Assembly (NCBI RefSeq): GCF_004363775.1
Contig: NZ_SNZE01000005.1
Location: 1 to 64,000, forward strand
Source of the DNA: Hydromonas duriensis
GTDB taxonomy: Bacteria > Pseudomonadota > Gammaproteobacteria > Burkholderiales > Burkholderiaceae
Length of the DNA stretch: 64,000 nucleotides
Direction of reading: 5' to 3'
In this document: positions 37,505 through 44,433 of the stretch, piece after piece
Layout: each line of letters starts with the position of its first letter
Numbering within the stretch: position 1 is the first letter of the stretch
Translations under genes and position numbers: made by a program
Notes under the pieces: generated by a model
The model's database searches: none
Told to the model about the DNA's origin: nothing
What the model saw: the letters and a program-made list of their open reading frames with translations, nothing else

Positions 37505-38608
37505 ATGAGTTTGAAATATATTAATTTTGAAGATTACAATTATTTTCCAGCTTTGCGGGCAAGACAGGCTGAAATGAAGGGATTGAATGAACTCAGTGAT
37601 GCAAGAAAATGTAAAATAATTCCGCTCATTACTCTGGGTCGTTGGCCACGTGCCGAAACATTGGAGGTAGGTGTTGAAAAAGCCTCAAAAGCAATGAGTG
37701 ATAAACCTTTTTTCTTGGATTTGACGCATGAAATAAGTAGTCTTTCACCACTAATTCAGGAATTGCGCGATCCTACAGATGGTTTTACTAAATGGCTTGA
37801 TTTTGCGGCACAGTATACAAATGTCATTCCTGTTATTCAAATGCACCAGTCTCAAACACTAAGAGACGTTGTACTCCAAGCAAGAAATTGTGAAAAGAGG
37901 TTTGGTAAATTAGCTTTCAGAATTACGGATTTTACCCAAAGCATTGATGTGGTTATTGCAGCAATGAGTGCTTTGGAACGTGTAGAGAGTGCACTTGTTT
38001 TTATTGATTCAGGCTACATTCGTTTGTCCTACGCGGCGTCTTTGGCTGCGACAATTAGTACAATAAACATGATACGTGCGCAATTGCCAACTGCTTTAAT
38101 TTCGACATTAGCAACAAGTTTCCCAAGTCAAACAGGACCGTTTTTAGATGATGTATCGGGAGATGGGGTTATATCAATTCTTGAGCGACAGTTACACCAT
38201 GATTTAGGGGGGTATAGCATCGCAGCTTATGGAGATCATTCGTCAATTCATGCGGTAATCTATGATGATCCAGCTGTAATTATGAATTGGACGGCTCGAA
38301 TTGACTACCCATTAGAACTTGATTGGGAGATATCACGAAAATCAAGAGCAAAGGCATTGAATGATTATAGGGAAATTGCAGCTAAAATTGTTCGAGCACA
38401 TCCTGAAATTGAAGCCTCAGATATTTGGGGTGAGCAAATGATTAGGAGTGCTGCTAATGGCGGCGATACAGTTGGAGCCGCCCCAGCATCATGGATTGGT
38501 GTTCGTGTCAATATTCATCTTTCAAGACAAATTGATTTTACTGAACGGTTGCTAAATCCAGTTCCTGATTCAGATGAATATGAAGAGGCACAGGATTTGG
38601 ATTATTAG
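37505..38608 (+). CDS. Beta-family protein (phage T4 beta-like), transposon cargo
   Basis: Matches the 'beta family protein' group named after a phage T4 protein; biochemical function is not established. Family features in the 367-residue product are YFPALRARQAEMKGLNEL near the N-terminus, CKIIPLITLGRWPRA, KPFFLDLTHE, VIPVIQMHQSQTL and SALVFIDSGYIRLSY, consistent with an alpha/beta barrel-like fold. Ribosome site AGGAGG is inside the end of the upstream gene. The 3' end overlaps by 71 bases, tail to tail, with the sce7726-type gene. Members of both families often occur near each other in accessory DNA, which points to a shared, possibly defensive, role. Confidence 0.75.
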   Translation: MSLKYINFEDYNYFPALRARQAEMKGLNELSDARKCKIIPLITLGRWPRAETLEVGVEKASKAMSDKPFFLDLTHEISSLSPLIQELRDPTDGFTKWLDFAAQYTNVIPVIQMHQSQTLRDVVLQARNCEKRFGKLAFRITDFTQSIDVVIAAMSALERVESALVFIDSGYIRLSYAASLAATISTINMIRAQLPTALISTLATSFPSQTGPFLDDVSGDGVISILERQLHHDLGGYSIAAYGDHSSIHAVIYDDPAVIMNWTARIDYPLELDWEISRKSRAKALNDYREIAAKIVRAHPEIEASDIWGEQMIRSAANGGDTVGAAPASWIGVRVNIHLSRQIDFTERLLNPVPDSDEYEEAQDLDY

Positions 38609-39302
38609 AAGTTTTTCTAGGTAGTACGGTGTATGAGCCTGTATTTGTTTCCATTGAGTGAACACTGATGGTTTTGCTATTATCAATGTTCAAACGTTTG
38701 TATTCATTGTTTAGAGATTTTGTTTCTAGCCTTCTCGTTTTGAGAAGGCTAATTTTTTGTTCTCTTCTTTTAAAATAATCAAGTACGTATTCACGAACTT
38801 GATTACATGATAACTTTTGAACTATAGTTTGCGTCAAAGTGTCACGGTTACCGCTCCTGGTAAATGAATATTGTTTTAGTAACACTCTCAACTCATCTAC
38901 AGGTAAATGCGAGAGCCAAGAAAGCTTCGTTATCTTTATTTTTTTTGGTTTTTGAATTGCTTTGAATTCACCTTTTATATTCACAGCCCAAAGTCCAACC
39001 TCAAGTCCGATTATTTCTTTCACTTTCTCAACATGCTTTTCTGCGCACACAACAATAGTTTCTTCAAAATGTTTGGTATAACTTTCTAATTGAGCTGGCA
39101 GTCGGTTAAGGCTATCGAGCTCACTTTTAATTTCATAAGTCACAAGCTTTCCATTGGCCAATACTAAATCGGCTCTTTGTTTAAATTGCTCAATAAATAG
39201 CTCTTTGATGAAGGCAACATCCGCTTCATCTGAATACTTTTTACTGAGAAATGAGATAAGAATTTCTCTTATCTCATTTTCATTCATCGTCTTTTTAGTC
39301 AT
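38538..39302 (-). CDS. sce7726-family protein, PD-(D/E)xK nuclease-like, transposon cargo
   Basis: The 254-residue protein carries a nuclease-like core in its first 110 residues: NENEIREILISFLSKKY, FKQRADLVLANGKLVTYEIKSELD (D, then E-x-K spaced as in PD-(D/E)xK enzymes) and TIVVCAEKHVEKVKEIIG. This is the sce7726 type. The C-terminal half (LSHLPVDELRVLLKQYSFTR onward) looks like a helical, SAP-like DNA-binding part. It is transcribed towards the beta-family gene with a 71-base 3' overlap. A nuclease with an unknown partner in a transposon cargo bay fits an antiphage or plasmid-defence role, but nothing here proves it. Confidence 0.72.
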   Translation of the reverse strand: MTKKTMNENEIREILISFLSKKYSDEADVAFIKELFIEQFKQRADLVLANGKLVTYEIKSELDSLNRLPAQLESYTKHFEETIVVCAEKHVEKVKEIIGLEVGLWAVNIKGEFKAIQKPKKIKITKLSWLSHLPVDELRVLLKQYSFTRSGNRDTLTQTIVQKLSCNQVREYVLDYFKRREQKISLLKTRRLETKSLNNEYKRLNIDNSKTISVHSMETNTGSYTVLPRKTSNNPNPVPLHIHLNQELDLATVQ

Positions 39303-39361
39303 GGCTGAACTTTATCAGAAGTAAAGCAAAAGGTAAATTCACACTATGATTCGGATAAATT

Positions 39362-39562
39362 CTAAACATGCTGCTGCGAAAGTGCACTCAGCGCTTTGTT
39401 GACAATTTCTTCCCGACTCAAATCCAGTTTTTCAGCGAGCATTGTCAGATTGTTTTGGTTTTCAATCGACAACCAAGTTTGTAACCTAAAGAAACCGCAA
39501 TCCTTCTTTTTCCCTCTAAAACGATTTTGTGCTTCAGATATTTGAATTTTTCTAGTGCTCAT
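39362..39562 (-). CDS. Small ribbon-helix-helix-like regulator
   Basis: A 66-residue basic protein. The C-terminal part (QTWLSIENQNNLTMLAEKLDLSREEIVNKALSAL) fits a strand-helix-helix pattern of the CopG/ribbon-helix-helix type. The N-terminal segment is rich in Lys and Arg (RKIQISEAQNRFRGKKKD). A perfect palindrome lies 21-37 bases upstream of the ATG, where an autoregulator would bind. It is located between the cargo and the transposition genes, so it may control either. Fold assignment is by pattern only. Confidence 0.6.
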   Translation of the reverse strand: MSTRKIQISEAQNRFRGKKKDCGFFRLQTWLSIENQNNLTMLAEKLDLSREEIVNKALSALSQQHV

Positions 39563-39582
39563 AGTTAGATCTCGAAATGAAT

Positions 39583-39599
39583 TGATTACAGTGTAATCA
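39583..39599. promoter_or_regulatory. Perfect 8+1+8 palindrome, probable operator
   Basis: TGATTACA-G-TGTAATCA is a perfect dyad directly upstream of the small regulator gene and about 36 bases downstream of the tniQ stop. Position and symmetry fit an operator for the ribbon-helix-helix-like protein. Confidence 0.6.
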
Positions 39600-39634
39600 T
39601 AATTTAATTATCCAATTTTGGCAATAGTGATTTT

Positions 39635-40663
39635 TTAAAGTTTACGGAGTTGGTAGAGGGTGCTGTTTGTATTGCGATTTAGTTGCTTGAGTATTTTTTT
39701 GTATTGAGCTGGGGGATTTTTAAAGTCTTTAAGCATATGGTTGTAACGTATTGCTTTGTCACGCCATGCACTTAACAAACGATTTGGATAATCACCCATC
39801 AACCACCAGCAAAGCCTCAGCATGTGATGTCTATCTATAACGCTGTGACTTTCCCATGATGTGCGGCTTTCATTTTTTCGTATTTCTTGATGATTTTGAC
39901 CCGTTTGAGCGCACAGGTACGCTTGAAGTTTTGGCGCAAGCCGAGGTGAAAACAGCACCGTCATAAAATGGTGCGTGATTTTCAGTTGGTCGCGCATTTC
40001 TTGGACAATTGGAATGGGTGTGTCTGAGAGGTTAAGCAACACATTATGCCAGTCGTTAAATACCTGCTTATCCCATACATCAACCTTTTGCACATCTGCT
40101 TTTGATAAGTCAAATTGACACTGCCAGCAGATATTGAGAGAGTTAAACTGAAACTCATTCGGTTTTCGTAATTCTTGCCTGTAAAACGCAACACCTTCTC
40201 CGCACGCGGGGCAGCGGTCGTGCATCAATATCATGTGTTCTGGGCAGAAGGTGTGGAGTGCTGTGCGCCATGATTTGCGGAAATATGGCTCGTCATCATT
40301 AGCCAAGCATTGTGGGCAAAACTGTAATCCGTGGCCACGGCGTTTGCGGTGGTAGATTTGCAAAGTGGTAATCCACGGTAATTGACCAGAAGTGCGGTAT
40401 TTGTCGTATAACTTGCGCTGATATGCCAATAGCGTCGTATTTAGTATCTTTTGACGAGATAACCCTGTTTTGGCTTGAATGGTGTGCAACAACCAGTCGG
40501 GTGCAAGGCGGTCAATGTCTCGATTCCATACCTCGTATCGTTGGTCAAACTCCAAATGACAAAACGTCTGTACTTTTAGACCGTTGGCGTGCGCGGTTCG
40601 CACCAGCCATGATGACAGTAATTCATCGGGATAGGGCTGAGGGTGAATTGGCCAAAGGCTCAT
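39635..40663 (-). CDS. tniQ: TniQ/TnsD-family target-selection protein
   Basis: TniQ-domain proteins recognise the attachment site and recruit TnsC. The 342-residue protein begins SLWPIHPQPYPDELLSSWLVRTAHANG, the TniQ opening. A zinc-finger region follows with FCPQC, FCPEH, CPAC and CWQC, then a helical C-terminal part (SWESHSVIDRHHMLRLCWWLMGDYP). It is shorter than TnsD of Tn7 (about 508). ATG 40663 lies 2 bases after the tnsC stop; a TTG at 40669 is the alternative. Because the element sits exactly at the lipA end, this protein is the likely lipA-reading factor. Confidence 0.9.
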   Translation of the reverse strand: MSLWPIHPQPYPDELLSSWLVRTAHANGLKVQTFCHLEFDQRYEVWNRDIDRLAPDWLLHTIQAKTGLSRQKILNTTLLAYQRKLYDKYRTSGQLPWITTLQIYHRKRRGHGLQFCPQCLANDDEPYFRKSWRTALHTFCPEHMILMHDRCPACGEGVAFYRQELRKPNEFQFNSLNICWQCQFDLSKADVQKVDVWDKQVFNDWHNVLLNLSDTPIPIVQEMRDQLKITHHFMTVLFSPRLAPKLQAYLCAQTGQNHQEIRKNESRTSWESHSVIDRHHMLRLCWWLMGDYPNRLLSAWRDKAIRYNHMLKDFKNPPAQYKKILKQLNRNTNSTLYQLRKL

Positions 40664-40665
40664 TG

Positions 40666-41559
40666 TCAACTCAACTGGTCAAGCTGTCGTTTACGGTCAG
40701 AGGGTGATACCCACATGATGGCATCAAGATTTTTAATGGTGATGCGTTCTTCCCCAGATGTAACAGCTTTGACTGCTGCTTCTGTGAGTATTCTTGATAG
40801 CTCGCCAATATAACCTTCACTCATCGAAAACAGGCGGGTTGCCAATGATGTTTCGTGCAGGTTGGATGCATTTCTGAGTGGCAACATGCGCTCAAAACTG
40901 GTCAATAAACTCAAGAACTCTTTATCAAATGCCCAACGAGGTAATACGGCAGGCTCAAACCGATTGGACAGTTGCGCATCGGTCTGTAAGGCGCGAAACG
41001 CATCTTTAGTGCCGATTCCAACGATGGGGACTTGTAGCTCATTGCCCAAATACTTGATGACGTTTAGAAAGGTTTTTTGGCGATTCATGCTGCCCGCTAA
41101 AACATGATGTATTTCGTCAATGATGAGCATTCTTAGACCAATGCGCCGCAGAATGTTTATGACTTGAAACTGCTTTTTATCGATGCGGTCATGCGGCTTA
41201 TAGGGCGCAAACAACACATCAAGAATTGCATTGTAAAAGCGCCCCTCATCGGGAGTGGGTGGGGCTTGAACCATTAATGTCGGGGCAATGATTGCGCCGC
41301 CATTCGGATTGTCTTTAGCTGGGTGCATGGCACGAAAACGAGAAACCAGCATGGTCTTGCCATTGTTGGTATCACCGACAATTAATAGATTGGGCATGCG
41401 ATGGCTTTTTGGATAAACCAGCAAATCTTCTAGTTTCGTGATGATTCGTCTCGCTTGAGGATAGCCAATCCAGCGTGGGGAACGGATGCGTTCAATGCGC
41501 TCTTCATCGGAGAGTTCCAAGAACTTTATGGTTGCTTCACGGAGATGTTTATAGTTCAT
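40666..41559 (-). CDS. tnsC: Transposition regulator ATPase TnsC (TniB-like)
   Basis: An AAA+ ATPase that links the target-selection protein to the TnsA/TnsB transposase and confers target immunity. The 297-residue product has Walker A IVGDTNNGKTML (about residue 60-72) and Walker B RMLIIDEIHHVLAGS. Sensor-region residues are in PIVGIGTKDAFRALQTD and SNRFEPAVLPRW. It is shorter than TnsC of Tn7 (555) and closer in size to TniB. The ATG overlaps the tnsB stop by ATGA. Confidence 0.93.
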   Translation of the reverse strand: MNYKHLREATIKFLELSDEERIERIRSPRWIGYPQARRIITKLEDLLVYPKSHRMPNLLIVGDTNNGKTMLVSRFRAMHPAKDNPNGGAIIAPTLMVQAPPTPDEGRFYNAILDVLFAPYKPHDRIDKKQFQVINILRRIGLRMLIIDEIHHVLAGSMNRQKTFLNVIKYLGNELQVPIVGIGTKDAFRALQTDAQLSNRFEPAVLPRWAFDKEFLSLLTSFERMLPLRNASNLHETSLATRLFSMSEGYIGELSRILTEAAVKAVTSGEERITIKNLDAIMWVSPSDRKRQLDQLS

Positions 41560-43424
41560 GATAAGTCGTCCAAATCATCAAACGGTTGAATATCGTTCGA
41601 GATTTCATCAATTGGATTGCTCATGTTCAAATCAGTTGTCAGAGGTTTGATGGGGATTTGTATGCGTGTACCATGATTGGTTGAGCGACGTTGTTGGGCG
41701 CGACGTGCGGCTTTGGTTTTTCCTTCAGCTTCTTGCTCAATTGTTCGCATGCGAGCATATGCCGAGAAAATCATACGTTCATCAATGTGCTTTTTACCCT
41801 CGGCCTTTAAAATACGTTTGGCTTCTCGCAGCTCCCAAATGCTTAAAACTGGGTGTGAGCCATCACGATACGGTATGGTGAAATAGGTTCTCAGCTCAGG
41901 GTCATAGAACCAAATCACACTGATGTCGCGTGGGTCGCGACGAAAGATGAATTTGCGTGCAACCTTCGGATTGTTGGGTACTGTTGCGCCAATCCACGGA
42001 CGCAGTACATCGTGCCAGTAGTGAATCTCATCCAAAGCGACCCCATATTGCTGTACGGTGCGCTCTTCAAACGGCATGAAATCAAGCCGCAGTTTGGTCT
42101 CGTCGATGATTTTAGGTGGCAAGCCCGCACCAGGTCGATCGTGATTGCCCAGAATGCCTTCTTTGTATTTAGCCAATGGTGAAGTGCCAAGTGATGCGTG
42201 CTTGCGCTGGTGGTACACATCAGTGATGAAGGTTGTGAGCCAAGTTTCAAACTCTGATAACGTCAATGTGGCTTTGTCTTCAGAATCGTAGCCTTTGCGC
42301 TCAATCGTATTAGAAAACGTTGTGCCTGATAGTGTGTGAATCTCTGTCAATAACGTACCAATCGCTCGTTCAATGTGCCCTCCAAAATGAGGACGGGCAA
42401 CGGGTCGCCATTCGATGTCAATGCCGTATTGTTGGCATGCACGCTGTAACATTTTGCCGCGAAACTCTTTGGCGTTATCCAAATGGATTTTTTTGGGTAA
42501 TCCCCAGCATGGCCAAGTGCCATTTACCTCGTGTTTAGTCAGCCATGATTCTTTTGCAATGATGGCATGAGCGATGCACAGTCCAGTTGATAAGGCACTG
42601 GGCGGGTCAAATGACACATAAAAGCCTGTAATCATTCGGCTAAATACATCGATCGCCACAGTAATCCACGGCCTTCCGATCGGGCGGCGGTGAATATCAT
42701 CTACCAGAATAATGTCGAGTTTAGTATGGTCTATTTCAACAACGACCAGTGGTGAGTCTGCATTTGGGAATGAACTGTTGATGGGGGCATACGCTTCATC
42801 AGCCGCTTGTTTACCTTGTCTTTTGGTTATTTTAATTTGAGGAGCGAGTTGTTTAATGCGTGAGCGAATGGTGTTGTCGTGTGGTGGCTTGAGTGATGCA
42901 GTCAAGCACAAACGTTTAACTTCAATGCAAACCTTTTGCGCTGACTTGCGTTGTCCCGTCAGGTATTCCGTTTCAATAGCAGTCTGGATTAAGGCTTCAA
43001 CTTCAGGGTGTACTCGCGCACGGCCTTTATCAAGGCGTGGTTGCTTGGATAGGGCAGTGAGTACACCGCTTTCTTCGTATTGTTTAATCCAACGATAAAC
43101 CGTGTTGGTGTGAAGATTAAATGCTTTAGCACGCAGTGCGACTTGCTCGCGGGTTCGCCCAGCAGAGTCAAGTAAAGGCTTAATGACGTTAAATCGCTCT
43201 TGAATGCTGCTCCATGTAGATTCTTCGATACTGTTTAAATCAAGGTTGTTAGTGGTTTTAGTGACGGGCTGCAATTCTGCCAAGTTAGCCTGATGAGTTT
43301 CGCCAGTTAAAAGATCTGTCAGTAACACCATATCCAAATCTAAAACGCGGGTCACGGCGCAACGTGCACCATTGAAAACAAACTCAGAGCCTAGTTTTAT
43401 GGCCAACGTGGTTTGAGTGCTCAT
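41556..43424 (-). CDS. tnsB: Transposase TnsB (DDE integrase)
   Basis: The DDE-family transposase that binds the element ends and joins 3' ends to the target. The 622-residue protein starts at ATG 43424, overlapping the tnsA stop by ATGA with GGAG six bases upstream; an ATG at 43436 in the same frame would place that site inside the gene. N-terminal helix-turn-helix domains contain LRAKAFNLHTNTVYRWIKQYEESG. The catalytic core has VVVEIDHTKLDIILVDD (first D), KKIHLDNAKEFRGKML (second D) and HFGGHIERAIGTLLTEIH (E). A C-terminal Mu-type beta-barrel region follows. Confidence 0.95.
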   Translation of the reverse strand: MSTQTTLAIKLGSEFVFNGARCAVTRVLDLDMVLLTDLLTGETHQANLAELQPVTKTTNNLDLNSIEESTWSSIQERFNVIKPLLDSAGRTREQVALRAKAFNLHTNTVYRWIKQYEESGVLTALSKQPRLDKGRARVHPEVEALIQTAIETEYLTGQRKSAQKVCIEVKRLCLTASLKPPHDNTIRSRIKQLAPQIKITKRQGKQAADEAYAPINSSFPNADSPLVVVEIDHTKLDIILVDDIHRRPIGRPWITVAIDVFSRMITGFYVSFDPPSALSTGLCIAHAIIAKESWLTKHEVNGTWPCWGLPKKIHLDNAKEFRGKMLQRACQQYGIDIEWRPVARPHFGGHIERAIGTLLTEIHTLSGTTFSNTIERKGYDSEDKATLTLSEFETWLTTFITDVYHQRKHASLGTSPLAKYKEGILGNHDRPGAGLPPKIIDETKLRLDFMPFEERTVQQYGVALDEIHYWHDVLRPWIGATVPNNPKVARKFIFRRDPRDISVIWFYDPELRTYFTIPYRDGSHPVLSIWELREAKRILKAEGKKHIDERMIFSAYARMRTIEQEAEGKTKAARRAQQRRSTNHGTRIQIPIKPLTTDLNMSNPIDEISNDIQPFDDLDDLS

Positions 43425-44083
43425 CGAATACTCCATATTTTAGATTGCATGGATAGTGGTTGATTCAAATCGATACCAATTTGAAATGTGCCAATCAAAT
43501 ACCAAAGAGTAGGCAACAACTCGGCACGGCTCCACTCATCATCAAAAACCGCTGCAAGCAAGTCGTTCGGAGTGCTTGTTTTAAGGGTTCTGATTTGTTG
43601 GTCAATTAAGGTCATGTGCGCTTCATAATGCTCGTGCAATATGCCTTGAGTCACATAAGGCAGTAAAAAACGAACGTTATCCATGTAAATGGTGTGAAGT
43701 TCAGCCTCAGTTATGAGCTTGAAACGCCAGCCGCGTGCTTTGCAGTACGCAATTGCCGCTTTGAATTTCGGTTTTAGAACGAGCCAGTTTTCTTTGATGT
43801 CACTTCGGTATTTGACTTCGTACAAAATCTCGATTGTAGAGTGATGAGATTGCTTATAATGCACCAACACATCAGGAGTGTATGTACGCTTTTTGCCTGA
43901 AGGGTCAAGCCATTCAATTGAGACGGGCTGAACTTCAAATTGAGTTACGTCATCAGAGAACTCCAATAGGCTTAGAAAATCGCGCTCAAGTGAGGATTCG
44001 TATGCAGCCGTACCATTTGACTTCGAGTGAGCAGCAATACCCGTGATGTTTCGGTAATTTTTTGGAATTTTTCTAACAGGCAT
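43421..44083 (-). CDS. tnsA: TnsA endonuclease (5'-strand cleavage)
   Basis: TnsA cuts the 5' ends of the transposon so that the element moves by cut-and-paste. The 220-residue protein has the restriction-enzyme-like catalytic set: E in AAYESSLERDFLSLLEF, D in KRTYTPDVLVHY and E-x-K in EILYEVKYRSD. The C-terminal half is the TnsC-interacting domain (YCKARGWRFKLITEAELH). It is the first gene of the tnsABC-tniQ operon. Its start codon is 8 bases from the innermost TnsB-like site of the right end, which suggests repression by TnsB. Confidence 0.93.
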   Translation of the reverse strand: MPVRKIPKNYRNITGIAAHSKSNGTAAYESSLERDFLSLLEFSDDVTQFEVQPVSIEWLDPSGKKRTYTPDVLVHYKQSHHSTIEILYEVKYRSDIKENWLVLKPKFKAAIAYCKARGWRFKLITEAELHTIYMDNVRFLLPYVTQGILHEHYEAHMTLIDQQIRTLKTSTPNDLLAAVFDDEWSRAELLPTLWYLIGTFQIGIDLNQPLSMQSKIWSIR

Positions 44084-44090
44084 TGCGCAT

Positions 44091-44214
44091 CCAGTCTCAA
44101 ATAATGTTGTGAAACAAGTTTAATACGCGGATATTTGATTGCTATAGTAGCAAATATCGTTGTTAAGCATAGGAAAAATTGTATTTTCAGTACCATTTAA
44201 TCATGGAAATGACA
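44091..44214 (-). repeat. Right transposon end with three TnsB-like sites
   Basis: Three sites in the opposite orientation to the left end: 44091-44110 (CCAGTCTCAAATAATGTTGT), 44144-44163 (ATAGTAGCAAATATCGTTGT) and 44187-44206 (TCAGTACCATTTAATCATGG). They match the reverse complement of the left consensus at about 14-15 of 20 positions. Unlike the left end, the sites are spread out at 53- and 43-base steps. The AGT core of the outermost site is 24-26 bases from the terminus, the same distance as at the left end. Confidence 0.85.
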
Positions 44215-44219
44215 GTTTG
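44215..44219 (+). repeat. Right target-site duplication GTTTG
   Basis: A perfect copy of 35321-35325 directly after the TGACA right terminus. It is followed at once by TGTGA, the start of a second element end. Confidence 0.92.
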
Positions 44220-44287
44220 TGTGACTCCTCAAGATAAATGAGACTTATTCGAGGAAATTGAGACTGTTTCACTGTTTTTGAGACTGT
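44220..44287 (+). mobile_element. Left end of a second Tn7-like element
   Basis: TGTGACTCCTC begins right after the GTTTG. Three adjoining 20-bp sites follow (44228-44247, 44248-44267, 44268-44287), each containing GAGACT at exact 20-base steps (44240, 44260, 44280). The second and third read TTCGAGGAAATTGAGACTGT and TTCACTGTTTTTGAGACTGT. The ACT core is at 24-26 from the terminus, exactly as in the first element, and 18 of the first 28 bases agree with its left end. The remaining 146 bases up to gajA are an AT-rich promoter region. No transposase genes are linked to this end in the window. Confidence 0.75.
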
Positions 44288-44433
44288 CATAAGGTGAGTG
44301 AGTAAATTAATTGCGATTAAACTGCATTTGTTTGCGACTCAAACTCACAACAGAATATTTGATTTGGAAGGTGTTGAAGCTTAGCTAAACCCAGTGCTAT
44401 TAAGCACATTAATAAATAGAAATGGGAGGATCT

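Larger units (their letters stand above)
35326..44214. mobile_element. Complete Tn7-like transposon inserted at the 3' end of lipA
   Basis: An 8,889-base element. The two ends form 28-bp imperfect inverted repeats (21 of 28 positions identical). The left starts TGTGAATTCCAAC and the right, read inward, starts TGTCATTTCCATG. It is flanked by GTTTG duplications. Genes are, left to right: tnsE-like, a small membrane protein gene and a beta-family gene on plus; then a sce7726-type gene, a small regulator-like gene, tniQ, tnsC, tnsB and tnsA on minus. All four core transposition genes are intact. No CRISPR array or cas gene is present, so it is not a CRISPR-associated type. The left end lies inside the last sense codon of lipA. 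Confidence 0.93.

Noticed and set aside
35326-44214. CRISPR-associated transposon
   Set aside because: The short TniQ and small TnsC are reminiscent of such elements, but there is no cas gene and no repeat-spacer array inside. TnsA is present, and a TnsE-like gene points to classical targeting.
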